NCBI GenBank assembly: GCA_947644185.1
Contig: CANRZC010000001.1
Span: 1 to 40,707, forward strand
DNA length: 40,707 nt
Direction of reading: 5' to 3'
Origin: an uncultured Acetatifactor sp.
GTDB taxonomy: Bacteria; Bacillota; Clostridia; Lachnospirales; Lachnospiraceae
This document shows, piece after piece, positions 32,668 through 40,707 of the stretch (the stretch's first letter is position 1; each line of letters begins with the position of its first letter). Under the pieces are notes generated by a model, which was not told where the DNA came from, did no database searches, and worked only from the letters and a program-made list of their open reading frames with translations. Position numbers and translations under genes: made by a program.

Positions 32668-34548
32668 TTATCCCGCCTCATAATATTTGGCCTGGGCGTT
32701 CCAGAGGGATGCGTAGACGCCTCCTTCCTCCGCCAGCAGCTCTTCATGGCTTCCCGTCTGCACCAATCTGCCCTTGTCAAACACCGCAATCTTATCGCAG
32801 AACCGGCAGGAGGACAACCTGTGGCTGATGTAGATGGCGGTTTTGTCGCCCACAATCTTGTCAAAATTACTGTAGATTTCCGCCTCGGCAATGGGGTCCA
32901 GTGCTGCTGTGGGCTCGTCTAAGAGCACAAAGGGTGCCTCCTTGTATATCGCCCTGGCAATGGCCAGCTTCTGGGCCTCTCCGCCGCTGATCTCAATGCC
33001 CTCATCGGTATAATCCTTGTATAAGTAGCTTGTAATCCCCTTTTCGCCCAGGCCTTCCAGCCGTTCCCCAAATCCTGCGTCCACCAGGCACCGCCGCACC
33101 TTCTCCCCATCGTAGTCCTTGTCCGCGGCTATATTCTCCGCCAGCATCAGGGAAAAGAGCATGTAATCCTGAAATACAACGGAAAAAAGCTTTTCATACT
33201 CATCATGGCGAAATTTCTTAATATCCACACCGTTTACCAGAATCTCTCCTTCGTCCGGATCATAGAGTCTGCACAGCAGCTTGATCATAGTGGTCTTGCC
33301 GGAACCATTCCTGCCCACAATGGCAAGCCTCTGGCCTACCTGAAACTCCAGGGAAAAATTTTTCAGCGCATATTCCTGACTTCCCGGATACTTGAACGAA
33401 ACATTTCGAAACGCAATGTGATATTCCTTGTCCCTTCTCTTTTCCATGGGCAGGGAGCCCTTGTACATCTCGTCGGAAAGCTCCAGCAGCTCTAAAATAC
33501 CCACCTGCTTTCTGGCCGCCAGACTTAAGTCCGCACTGGCTGTCACCACATACACCGTCTGAATCATAATGTTGGCGAGACAGTCCGCGTACAGTATCAG
33601 AGAGCCCACTGGCATGTTTCCCCTCAGGGCTGCCAAAATCACCATACCATAAGCGCCGATCTGTGTCAGTACATACAGAGCTGTCTGGACAGCATTGCTG
33701 CCCGCGTCCCCGACACACGGCCTCTTGATGGTATAATCAAAATATTCTTTGGTCTGCAGCTTATCCAAAGTCCACTTCTTTATCACATCATAGCTATTAT
33801 AGATTCTGACATCCTTTCCATTCTCGTAGCGATAGGCGGATCCATAGGCAAAGTCCCACGCATAATTCATCAGGAACTTTTTCTCTCCCGCTGTAGGCCG
33901 GTGGAACATGATGTATTGGCTCTTTTTTTGAAAATACCAATATAGCTTCAGACCCAGCCCAACCAGAAGACACAGCAAGAATACTACCGCCCCCAGCCAG
34001 CCCAGATCCCCTCTCTGAAAGTAGGAAAACATGGGGATACCGATGACCACCGCTCCCAGGATCCGGATGGCGCTCTCCAGCACGCCTTTCCCGCACCAGA
34101 ATACAGTAAAAAGCCCTGCCCCCCAGTTATTGTCCAGACGGATTCTCTCCCGCAGCTCCTTCAGCTCAGGGCTTGCAATCCGAGAGAAATCCATATTCAT
34201 AATCTTTTCCTGCTGCAGCGCCTCATACTTCTCGGAGAGCATCTGATTCTTCAGGTCTATCCGGCGTTTTAAGATACTCAGCACAGATCCCCCCAGGCTC
34301 AAAAGAACCACTCCCACAGTAATCCTTCCAAACAGCCCGGCAAAGACGAAATCTTTGGAAATGCTGTTCAGCACATAAGCGGACAAAATCATGCCACCGT
34401 AGCTTAAGGCTGCGGAAAAAACACAAGAGACCACATTCCATGGCACATAGCTCTTATCCAGGCTCATAATTAACTGCATCACCTGCCGGATCTGATCCAG
34501 TTGCTGCCTTAAGGGCAGTTTTTCCAAAAGCTTCGATTCCTCCGTCAT
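32668..34548 (-). CDS. ABC exporter half-transporter (membrane + ATPase), second of a pair
   Basis: This 626-aa protein has an exporter-type transmembrane domain with about six helices (residues about 40-330) and an ATPase domain (about 370-620). It shows Walker A GRNGSGKTTMIKLL near residue 410, signature ISGGEAQKLAIARAI near 518, Walker B FVLLDEPTAALDP with the catalytic Glu, and the H-loop IYISHRLSS. It starts 2 nt after the stop of its partner and uses AAGGAGG about 10 nt upstream. The two probably form a heterodimeric exporter of a lipid, peptide or drug. The cargo is unknown. Confidence 0.9.
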   Translation of the reverse strand: MTEESKLLEKLPLRQQLDQIRQVMQLIMSLDKSYVPWNVVSCVFSAALSYGGMILSAYVLNSISKDFVFAGLFGRITVGVVLLSLGGSVLSILKRRIDLKNQMLSEKYEALQQEKIMNMDFSRIASPELKELRERIRLDNNWGAGLFTVFWCGKGVLESAIRILGAVVIGIPMFSYFQRGDLGWLGAVVFLLCLLVGLGLKLYWYFQKKSQYIMFHRPTAGEKKFLMNYAWDFAYGSAYRYENGKDVRIYNSYDVIKKWTLDKLQTKEYFDYTIKRPCVGDAGSNAVQTALYVLTQIGAYGMVILAALRGNMPVGSLILYADCLANIMIQTVYVVTASADLSLAARKQVGILELLELSDEMYKGSLPMEKRRDKEYHIAFRNVSFKYPGSQEYALKNFSLEFQVGQRLAIVGRNGSGKTTMIKLLCRLYDPDEGEILVNGVDIKKFRHDEYEKLFSVVFQDYMLFSLMLAENIAADKDYDGEKVRRCLVDAGFGERLEGLGEKGITSYLYKDYTDEGIEISGGEAQKLAIARAIYKEAPFVLLDEPTAALDPIAEAEIYSNFDKIVGDKTAIYISHRLSSCRFCDKIAVFDKGRLVQTGSHEELLAEEGGVYASLWNAQAKYYEAG

Positions 34549-34550
34549 CC

Positions 34551-36389
34551 CTAAAACGCCTCCTTTTCCAGCTTATTCCTGGCATAATACCGACTCTGCA
34601 CCTGGAACATCTTTGCATAGACGCCGTTTTTCTCCATCAGCTCCTGATGGCTTCCCTCTTCCAGAATGCCGCCCTCTCCCAACAGCACGATCCGATCGGA
34701 AAACCGCGTACTGGCAAGTCTGTGAGAGATAAAGATTGCTGTTTTATCCGCAGCATACTTTGCGTACTTGTCGTAGATCTCTGACTCCGCGATGGGGTCT
34801 AACGCCGCCGTAGGCTCGTCCAGAACCAAAACGGGGCCATCCTTATACAATGCCCTGGCCAATAGAAACCGCTGGGTCTCTCCCCCTGACAGCTCGATTC
34901 CGCTTTCGTCCATATCCACGTAAAAGAAGGTATCCAAGGTCACTCCTTTCTCGCGGAATCGCTCCGCCAAATCCGCCTCTTCCAGGGCCTTCCACGCCCT
35001 GTCACTGTCGCAGCGGGCCTCAAAGGTCAGATTCTCCCCCACTGTCACCGGCAGGAGAAAGGGCTCCTGAAAGACAGCGGAGAATAGATGGTAAAGCTCC
35101 TCCCTGGGAAATTCGTTTCTGTCCACGCCCCCTATGAGGATGCTTCCCTCATCCGGCTCATACATACCGGTAAGGAGCTTCACAAGGGTGGTCTTCCCCG
35201 CCCCATTGGCGCCTACCAGAGCCAGCTTTTCCCCGGCATGAATCTTCAGATTAAAATGGTCAAATATCTTTTTCTCTGCAGATTTGTCATAAGAAAAGGA
35301 AACGTCTCTGAATTCTATGGACACTGGCCTGGGCATCTCCGAAATATGCCTCTGCCCCTGTTTTCTGTCCTCCTCTGGCAGCTCCATATAGGCTCTATAG
35401 TAATTGGTCTCCAGGGAACCGCTGCGCAGCTTGGCCAGGCTTTCCATAATGCTTCCCACAAAGCCTGAAAACCCTGTGATCGCTCCGAAGTACAGTACAA
35501 ACTCCCCCGGATTCACCGCGCCTGTAAACACCTTTTGCAAAAGATATCCGTAGGCGAAGATATCCCGCCCCAGATTCAGCAGGCTCCCCAACTGCCAGTA
35601 GAGATACTCAGCCCTGTTCTTCTTTTGCGCAAGCTTCCTGGTCTGGTCCAGAAGAATATCCTTCTCCTTGTTCAGCCACCTCTGCATTCCAAAGATTCTG
35701 ACATCCTTGGCTGCCTTCTGATTGCCCATGGCGCTGTAAAAAAGATAGGATTTCTTTTTTCCCAGCTCTGCATCCTGGTCGCGGAATCTCTCCATATATT
35801 TTATCTTGCGAATATTGATCGCGTACTGTGCCAGGGCCAGTAACATCAGCAAGGCTGCCACAAAAGGGTTTAGGAAGCTCAGCACAGTGCTGTAGAGAAA
35901 GAAGCTCAAGGCGTTTTGTATCATACTGATGGTTCCGTAGGTCATTCTGTATAGGGCGCTCCAGTCCCCCTGGTTCACAATTCTTATGGCTTTCCAGTAC
36001 AGTTCCTTGGTCTCCCCCTCCTCCACATGACGGTAGGGCACCCGCAGGGTTTTGAGAAATATCTTCGCCACCAGCTCGTTTCTCCTGGTATTGTACAGGT
36101 GATATTTCCCCGTCTCACTGGCCTTTGCCGCCACGTGGACACATAAAAACAAGCCTCCGAATGTACCAAGGGTCAGCCACATGCGCTGCCAGGTAACCCC
36201 CTTTGTCACCAGATCCACTGCCAGCTTTGGCAGATAAATCCCGAAAAGAGGGCTTACCGCTCCAAACAGGATTTCCACAAGACACAGCCACAAAAAAATA
36301 GGGGCGCTCTGCCTGTAATATTTGAAATAATATCCTATGTTCTGAAAAATATTGTAATGCTTCTCATACTGAGATTCTGCCTGTTTCAA
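34551..36389 (-). CDS. ABC exporter half-transporter, first of a pair
   Basis: This 612-aa partner has a transmembrane domain (about 25-320) and an ATPase domain (about 350-605). It shows Walker A GANGAGKTTLVKLL near residue 391, signature LSGGETQRFLLARAL near 498, Walker B VLVLDEPTAALDP and H-loop IFISHRLAS. Both ATP sites of the pair look intact, unlike many heterodimeric exporters. It starts with TTG at 36389, supported by a strong AAGGAGG 7 nt upstream. No C39 peptidase domain is fused to it. It has its own promoter at 36446-36474. Confidence 0.9.
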   Translation of the reverse strand: MKQAESQYEKHYNIFQNIGYYFKYYRQSAPIFLWLCLVEILFGAVSPLFGIYLPKLAVDLVTKGVTWQRMWLTLGTFGGLFLCVHVAAKASETGKYHLYNTRRNELVAKIFLKTLRVPYRHVEEGETKELYWKAIRIVNQGDWSALYRMTYGTISMIQNALSFFLYSTVLSFLNPFVAALLMLLALAQYAINIRKIKYMERFRDQDAELGKKKSYLFYSAMGNQKAAKDVRIFGMQRWLNKEKDILLDQTRKLAQKKNRAEYLYWQLGSLLNLGRDIFAYGYLLQKVFTGAVNPGEFVLYFGAITGFSGFVGSIMESLAKLRSGSLETNYYRAYMELPEEDRKQGQRHISEMPRPVSIEFRDVSFSYDKSAEKKIFDHFNLKIHAGEKLALVGANGAGKTTLVKLLTGMYEPDEGSILIGGVDRNEFPREELYHLFSAVFQEPFLLPVTVGENLTFEARCDSDRAWKALEEADLAERFREKGVTLDTFFYVDMDESGIELSGGETQRFLLARALYKDGPVLVLDEPTAALDPIAESEIYDKYAKYAADKTAIFISHRLASTRFSDRIVLLGEGGILEEGSHQELMEKNGVYAKMFQVQSRYYARNKLEKEAF

Positions 36390-36445
36390 GATCCGGCCTC
36401 CTTACGCTCTTGTATTCTATGTTCAATATTCTATTATCGAAAACT

Positions 36446-36474
36446 ATTATATCACCCTTGCCGCTCTCTAACAA
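36446..36474 (-). promoter_or_regulatory. Promoter of the ABC exporter operon
   Basis: On the minus strand TTGTTA (36469-36474) and a perfect TATAAT (36446-36451) have a 17-bp spacer. The -35 box begins within the T run of the preceding terminator. Confidence 0.75.
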
Positions 36475-36503
36475 AAAAATGCACGAATGGTTTCATTCGT
36501 GCA
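36473..36503 (-). terminator. Intrinsic terminator overlapping the stop of the GHKL kinase gene
   Basis: On the minus strand TGCACGAATG and CATTCGTGCA form a 10-bp stem with a 4-nt loop, followed by T (36479-36473). The first arm contains the last codons and the stop of the kinase gene. Confidence 0.9.
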
Positions 36504-37299
36504 CCAGTGGCAGCAGAATCTCTGTGACAAATACATTTTCCTCATCCTGCCTGTCAATATATCCCTTATATTTCTTCACTACCCTGTCAATCCGCATCAG
36601 CCCAAATCCGTGAGCCCTGCCTTCCTTGGTGGAGTGGTATTCCACTGGCCGACTTTTCTCCTGCAAATTTTCTCCCAGATAAAGCTCCCTCCCGGAAGTC
36701 TCGTCCTGGCGGCTGTCCTTACGCCTCTTCTTTGGCCGCCCGCTTACGGCGTTCATCACATAGATATATAGCTGCCCCTTCATAACGTCCATGTAGACCC
36801 TGATAAAACGCTTCTCTTCCTCTCTGATCCGCAGGCAGGCTTCCATGGCATTATCCATCAGATTGCCGATAATCAGCGACAGATCGATCTCCGAAATCTC
36901 CAATCCTGCCGGAACCATGGCTTTCGCCTCTACCGCAATATTCCTGGCCTTCGCCAGAGACAGCTTACTGTTTAGCACAGCATCGATCATCACATTCCCT
37001 GTCTTCACCACAGTGTCCACTGTAGTCAGATCCTGATCCAGCCGGTCAAGATACTGTTCCAGGCGCTCCAGCTCTCCCATGGCAAGATATGCCTTCATGG
37101 TCTGTATGTGATTGTGATAATCATGCCGCCAGCCTCTAGTCTGCCGGTACATGTTTTCTACTTCCTCACAGTGCCTCTCCAGGAGATTGCTCTGGTAATT
37201 GCCGATCCGCCTGTCCACCAGCCCCACGAGATAAACTTTTCCCCAAAACAGCAGCCCTAAAAGTGCGGCAACTCCTGCTGCTATCCAAAGAACTATCAT
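36493..37299 (-). CDS. GHKL-type sensor histidine kinase
   Basis: This 268-aa protein has a single N-terminal transmembrane helix at about 3-28 and a short sensor region. The phospho-acceptor is H59 in WRHDYHNHIQTMKAYL. The GHKL ATPase lobe has GNLMDNAMEAC (N box) and AHGFGLMRIDRVVKKY (G box). It belongs to the AgrC-like group, but most such proteins have five to seven helices, so this is a truncated-sensor type that may sense via another protein. AGGGGGG lies 5 nt upstream of the ATG, and the gene starts 1 nt after the LytTR regulator stop. It is the last gene of its unit. Confidence 0.9.
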   Translation of the reverse strand: MIVLWIAAGVAALLGLLFWGKVYLVGLVDRRIGNYQSNLLERHCEEVENMYRQTRGWRHDYHNHIQTMKAYLAMGELERLEQYLDRLDQDLTTVDTVVKTGNVMIDAVLNSKLSLAKARNIAVEAKAMVPAGLEISEIDLSLIIGNLMDNAMEACLRIREEEKRFIRVYMDVMKGQLYIYVMNAVSGRPKKRRKDSRQDETSGRELYLGENLQEKSRPVEYHSTKEGRAHGFGLMRIDRVVKKYKGYIDRQDEENVFVTEILLPLVHE

Positions 37300-37300
37300 C

Positions 37301-38008
37301 TCAGCCCCCCTGCCTGTAATGGTCTATGAATCTTCGATTCAGCTCTCTGTACAATCGCCTGCTCACCGGTGCCAAAGCCCCGCTGTCAAAAATGACATTA
37401 TCCTCCCCAATCTGTTTTACGTTTTCCAGATTACACAAATAGCAGCGATGACATTTGACAAAAGCCTCTCCCCACAGCTCCCTCTCCAGCTCTGAAATGC
37501 TCTTCATCACCGGGATTTCCTGCCCGTCTGTCATCAGAAATCTGGCATAATGCCCCTGGGCCTCGCAGTAATTGACCTCCTTCAGATCCAGCCTGACCAT
37601 ACCGTCCAAAGTTCTTACGGTATACAGCTTTCTGCTATCCCTTCTACTGCATATCCTGTCCATACAGGCAAATACCTTTTCCTGCGCTATGGGCTTCAGC
37701 AGATAGTGCAGCGCCTGGACCTCATACCCTTCCTGGAGATAGTCAGACAGACCTGTAGTAAAAACCACCGGCATTTGGCTGTCCTTTTCCCGAAGCCTGT
37801 GAACCATCTTCATGCCATTCATTCCAGGCATCTGTATATCCGCAAATACCGCGTCCGGTGCGCTGTCCTCTAAGTCAAAGAGGAAGCTCTCGGCGTTTTC
37901 GTAGATATGCATATGAATGGTTTTCCCCCTTGCCGCTCCCCATGCCGAAATGTAATGGTGAAGCAGGCTGCTATGTACTTCCTCATCCTCCACGATGGCT
38001 ATGTGCAT
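37301..38008 (-). CDS. LytTR-family response regulator
   Basis: This 235-aa protein has a receiver domain at residues 1-118, with acidic E7-D8, phospho-acceptor D57 in FADIQMPGMNG, and LLKPI. A LytTR DNA-binding domain follows at about 130-235 (VNYCEAQGHYARFL, VKCHRCYLCNLENV, APVSRRLYRELNR). It pairs with the adjacent GHKL kinase. LytTR regulators bind direct repeats and often control peptide, bacteriocin or envelope genes; the ABC exporter next door is a plausible target. The ATG at 38008 has AGGGGG close upstream (4 nt). Confidence 0.95.
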   Translation of the reverse strand: MHIAIVEDEEVHSSLLHHYISAWGAARGKTIHMHIYENAESFLFDLEDSAPDAVFADIQMPGMNGMKMVHRLREKDSQMPVVFTTGLSDYLQEGYEVQALHYLLKPIAQEKVFACMDRICSRRDSRKLYTVRTLDGMVRLDLKEVNYCEAQGHYARFLMTDGQEIPVMKSISELERELWGEAFVKCHRCYLCNLENVKQIGEDNVIFDSGALAPVSRRLYRELNRRFIDHYRQGG

Positions 38009-38059
38009 ACTTCCCCCTTTTTGTTCCTCATAGTGCAATCTGTAGCTGACAAGCTGGCA

Positions 38060-39085
38060 TTATTCCAGAACCGGACAAATGCAGCTAGGGCAGGACATGG
38101 GCACAGAAATGCCGGTCTGCTCCAGCTTTCCCGTCTCCCAGCGAAACTGCAGCACTGTGATTTCGTGGGATCCCTGATTGGCGATCACAATGTATTCCCC
38201 CATCATAGCAAAATCTCTGGGGCCCTTGCCCCCTGTGGGAATGATCTGATCCAGGGCCAGTCCTCCGTCCCCCTGTACGGAAAAAACCGCTATACTGTCG
38301 TGGCCACGGTTGCTGACAAAGAGCCTATTCCCGTAGATCCGGATAGCCGCCACCGTGTTTTCTCCAGAAAAGCTCTCCGGCAGCGTAGATTCCATTGCCT
38401 CTAAGGCAAACTTATCCTCTTTCTCCCGGAAAACGGCCAAGCTGCTGCCCAGCTCACAGGCCACATACACAAGACCGGGCATGTCAGGATGGAATGCCAG
38501 ATGCCTGGGGCCTGCCCCGGCTGGCAGCCCCAGCGCTTTCCCGGTATTTTTCAATCGGCCAGTCTCTCCATTCAGGTGATACACAGAAACCAAATCCGTG
38601 CCCAAATCCACCACAAAGATCCGGTCTCCAAGAGCCTTCGCAAAGTGGACATGGGGCCCCTCCTGCCTGGCAGGGTTGGGACCGGTGCCTTTGTCCTGGA
38701 GAAAGCTTGAGATTACCCTGGGGATTCCGCTTTCGTCCAGCCTGTATTCCGCAAGAGAACCGCTGCTATAATTGGCTGCAAACAAATACCGCTCCTCCTG
38801 GTCCAGGCAGATATGACAGGGATCCGCTCCCTTTGTGGAAAGGCAGGCCTTTGGCACAAGTCCCTGCTCCTCTATGGCAAATGCCCGAAGCCTCCCTTCC
38901 GGTTTCAGCTCCTCTACTGCATACAGTATTGTCTTCGTTTTATTAAGACCCACCCAGGAGGGATTTTCCACACCATCATATCCATAGCGCTTTGTAATCT
39001 GACCTGTTCTCCCGTCCAGAGAAAACTTTGCGATAGTTTCCTGTTCCCCGGTTCCGTAGGAACCCACCCAAAATTCATATTCCAT
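38060..39085 (-). CDS. Lactonase family (YbhE/Pgl-type) seven-bladed propeller protein
   Basis: This 341-aa cytosolic protein of normal length has the lactonase repeats: FWVGSYGTGEQ at the start, NPSWVGLNKTKTILYAVEE, DPCHICLDQEERYLFAANYS, GPHVHFAKALGDRIFVVDLG, GPRHLAFHPD and GPRDFAMMGEYIVIANQGS. The family includes 6-phosphogluconolactonase of the pentose phosphate pathway, but many members have other or unknown activities, so the substrate is not assigned. The ATG at 39085 has GGGAGG 9 nt upstream. It sits 51 nt before the LytTR gene. Confidence 0.9.
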   Translation of the reverse strand: MEYEFWVGSYGTGEQETIAKFSLDGRTGQITKRYGYDGVENPSWVGLNKTKTILYAVEELKPEGRLRAFAIEEQGLVPKACLSTKGADPCHICLDQEERYLFAANYSSGSLAEYRLDESGIPRVISSFLQDKGTGPNPARQEGPHVHFAKALGDRIFVVDLGTDLVSVYHLNGETGRLKNTGKALGLPAGAGPRHLAFHPDMPGLVYVACELGSSLAVFREKEDKFALEAMESTLPESFSGENTVAAIRIYGNRLFVSNRGHDSIAVFSVQGDGGLALDQIIPTGGKGPRDFAMMGEYIVIANQGSHEITVLQFRWETGKLEQTGISVPMSCPSCICPVLE

Positions 39086-39178
39086 GATAGCGTACCTCCC
39101 AGAAAGCTTTAGGAGTATTTTATCACCTCCAGCACCTACCTGCAATCAAAATCTCTCTGCGCATCTAAAAGGAATCCC

Positions 39179-40180
39179 CTATGCCTGGTACAATGACCAG
39201 AGATTCCGGATCTGGCTGCACAGCGTGTCAAAATCCCACTGCCTGCTGCTTGTGCTCCTGCGATTGGGATCGTTCACATAAAAGCCGTTTTCATCATAGC
39301 CTCGAATCAGGATGAAATGCCCGTCAGTAGTAAAATCCCCCGGACCCATGCTGCAGATCACAAGGCCGCCGCTGTCTAGCACCTGCCTCATACTGCTTTC
39401 ATCCAGTGGCAGCTCCTCTCCCCGCAGGCCTAGCTCCTCCACGCCCTCTGTCCAGAGACTCCATTTTGTCCCTACACTTTCCTTGTAATATCCTCTCTCA
39501 CAGGCAAAGGCAGCCATCTCTCTGGGTGTCATGGCGCTATCCCCGGTGAAATACAGATAGGCCATGTCCAGGCACACTGGTCCACATCCCGCAAGTCCTA
39601 TCATGCTGTCCCCGCAGGCATTGTAGCCCCAGCGCTTGTCCCACTGCAGCAGAAGCGGCACTTCCCCGGCTTGCAGCTCCTCTGTCAGATCAATGGACTG
39701 GTTTTGGTACACTTCTCTGTCCCGGTAGCATTTTACATAGTCCGCAGTCTCCTCATTGCGCTCCAAAAGCTCTGCCAGCTTCTCTCCAAATCTGTCTGTA
39801 TCCGCATTGTAGCCCATGTCGGCTTCTGTGAAAGGTAATCTTTGGGTAGTCTCATCCTTATCCTTCCCCAGAGCTTCCCCCAGTGAAACCGCAAGGCTGA
39901 TTCCTCCCTTAACCATTGCCAGCACGCAGAAAACTAGGGCCAGTTTTATGGCAAACCGCAGAAAAATCACAGCCGGATTTCTCTTCCTGCGCTTCTTTGA
40001 GGAATATCTCCGTGCTGCCGCTGCCCGTGTGTCCACCTGACTTCCTTTTTGTCTTCTCACACCTGCATTTGTGGGCCTGATGGGCCTAACATATTGTAGC
40101 TCAGCGTTCTGTCGACCTCTATTCTGTGGTCTCGTGTTTGCCGCTCTCGTGCTTCTCTCTATAGCTGTATAGCTTCCCAT
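39179..40180 (-). CDS. Membrane-anchored C39-like family cysteine peptidase
   Basis: This 333-aa protein has a basic N-terminus (1-70, many Arg/Lys/Ala), one transmembrane helix at about 71-95 and an extracytoplasmic domain. The Peptidase_C39_2-type catalytic fold spans about 173-330: Q179 (oxyanion) in LLLQWDKRWGY, C199 in GLAGCGPVC, H288 in DGHFILIRGYD, and N303/D304 in FYVNDPNRR. The catalytic residues are intact. It probably cleaves extracellular peptides or cell-wall-linked substrates. GGAGG lies 9 nt before the ATG. Two palindromic repeats lie 21-94 nt upstream. It begins a run of four minus-strand genes down to the GHKL kinase. Confidence 0.9.
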   Translation of the reverse strand: MGSYTAIERSTRAANTRPQNRGRQNAELQYVRPIRPTNAGVRRQKGSQVDTRAAAARRYSSKKRRKRNPAVIFLRFAIKLALVFCVLAMVKGGISLAVSLGEALGKDKDETTQRLPFTEADMGYNADTDRFGEKLAELLERNEETADYVKCYRDREVYQNQSIDLTEELQAGEVPLLLQWDKRWGYNACGDSMIGLAGCGPVCLDMAYLYFTGDSAMTPREMAAFACERGYYKESVGTKWSLWTEGVEELGLRGEELPLDESSMRQVLDSGGLVICSMGPGDFTTDGHFILIRGYDENGFYVNDPNRRSTSSRQWDFDTLCSQIRNLWSLYQA

Positions 40181-40200
40181 ATAAAAATCCTCCTGCTTTC

Positions 40201-40235
40201 AAGAATAGAATCAAAGGACAGATTCTATTATCATG
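40201..40235. repeat. 35-bp palindromic repeat, copy B2
   Basis: This is a copy of the repeat at 40240-40274, separated from it by GTTC, giving a 39-bp period. It reads AAGAATAGAATCAA, a variable centre, then GATTCTATTATCATG. It is the more divergent copy. It lies just upstream of the C39 peptidase ribosome binding site. Confidence 0.75.
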
Positions 40236-40239
40236 GTTC

Positions 40240-40274
40240 TATAATAGAATCAATGAGATGATTCTATTATCATG
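40240..40274. repeat. 35-bp palindromic repeat, copy B1
   Basis: It reads TATAATAGAATCAA, centre TGAGAT, then GATTCTATTATCATG on the + strand. It matches the copy at 31958-31992, read on the minus strand, at 33 of 35 positions. A TATAAT box on the minus strand (40276-40281) directly precedes it, though no good -35 box was found. Confidence 0.8.
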
Positions 40275-40333
40275 TATTATAAAACAGCAGAAGGATTTTG
40301 TTTTTTAGTATTCTATTGTGTAAACATTAAGAT

Positions 40334-40531
40334 TTAATAAAGCTTTGTGTGCTTTTCCCCGGCAAGCTGCTCCACATTTAGCTTTTCCGCATTGCCAAAG
40401 ACCAGAAAGCCTGTCCCATTGTAATACTCATAGCCTACAATTTCCCGGATTTTTTCGCTTTCCCGCCCCTCTGGCACATGCACTTTGGTGCCAATGGGAT
40501 ACCGCTGTACCATCTCCAGAAATGATATCAC
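40334..40531 (-). CDS. Small hypothetical protein (about 65 aa)
   Basis: This soluble protein has a beta-rich core: YPIGTKVHVPEGRESEKIRE, IVGYEYYNGTGFLVFGNAEK and LNVEQLAGEKHTKLY. I chose the GTG at 40531, which has AGGGGG about 9 nt upstream; a TTG at 40558 has no ribosome binding site, and the ATG at 40510 has its GGAG too close. The pattern of a short strand-turn-strand domain recalls small KOW- or SH3-like proteins, but I do not recognise the family. No terminator is evident before the C39 promoter region. Confidence 0.55.
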   Translation of the reverse strand: MISFLEMVQRYPIGTKVHVPEGRESEKIREIVGYEYYNGTGFLVFGNAEKLNVEQLAGEKHTKLY

Positions 40532-40707
40532 TGCCCTATTCCCCCTTTCTCTTAGCAAAGCCTGGGATCTCAGCCATCACCTTTGATCTCTGACGGAAGC
40601 ATTTGGCCTGAGCCTCTGATTTTGCTCTTTGCCTAATTCCCTTGTTAATCACAAGTTTTTTAACGTATTTAGAATTTGCACTAATCCATCCTACACCACT
40701 TTTTAAT
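40532..40707. other. Window end, no gene recognised
   Basis: This 176-nt stretch holds the ribosome binding site of the small protein and otherwise A/T-rich sequence. No convincing frame, hairpin or promoter was seen; the next gene may lie beyond the edge. Confidence 0.4.

Noticed and set aside
40201..40274. CRISPR-like array
   Set aside because: Only two units with a 4-nt gap and no unique spacers of proper length; the units are palindromic repeats.

Overview
The window looks like a chromosomal stretch from a Gram-positive, gut-type Clostridia bacterium, most probably Lachnospiraceae. This is an inference from content: moderate GC, strong AGGAGG-type ribosome binding sites, MutS2, LytTR/GHKL and OmpR two-component pairs, an ECF-type vitamin transporter under a cobalamin riboswitch, Rpn-family nucleases and consensus sigma-A promoters with 17-bp spacers. 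No rRNA, tRNA, CRISPR array, complete insertion sequence or prophage was seen.

Layout. 1-3.5 kb: the tail of a + strand gene, a small frameshifted gene, then three minus-strand genes of unknown function (a TPR protein, an unknown protein and a small Gly/Ala-rich beta protein). 3.7-9.0 kb (+): Uma2-type nuclease, mutS2, and an OmpR-type response regulator with its histidine kinase. 9.0-10.6 kb (-): a cobalamin riboswitch with a terminator, controlling a membrane-anchored DUF4430 (transcobalamin-like) protein and an ECF S-component. 10.7-12.75 kb (-): nagB-nagA. 12.8-17.5 kb: a defence-flavoured patch with a probable type II restriction enzyme, an overlapping Dam-family methylase, an Rpn nuclease and, divergently, a Cro/C1-type HTH fused to what reads as the cytosolic domain of the flagellar export protein FlhA. 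17.5-21.5 kb: a HAD hydrolase, then trkH, a SAM methyltransferase and trkA.

21.6-31.6 kb (-): a ten-gene cation/proton antiporter operon in the order of the membrane arm of Mbh/Mrp complexes: mrpE, mrpF, mrpG, DUF4040 (mbhD), an mbhE-mrpB fusion, mrpC, then four separate NuoL/M/N/MrpD-like subunits. No hydrogenase or NADH-dehydrogenase subunit is present. An intrinsic terminator lies directly in front of the first ribosome binding site, so the operon appears to need terminator readthrough. It ends convergently against trkA, giving a 13-kb monovalent-cation region.

31.7-40.5 kb (-): a 63-aa helical protein, a cytidylate-kinase-like protein, a heterodimeric ABC exporter, a GHKL kinase/LytTR regulator pair, a YbhE-type lactonase-fold protein, a membrane-anchored C39-type cysteine protease and a small unknown protein. 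Near-identical 35-bp palindromic repeats sit in two promoter regions here, 8 kb apart.

The most unusual items are the HTH-FlhA chimera, the four-antiporter Mrp/Mbh-like operon with its hairpin-rich leader, the dispersed palindromic repeat and the riboswitch-linked DUF4430/ECF pair.
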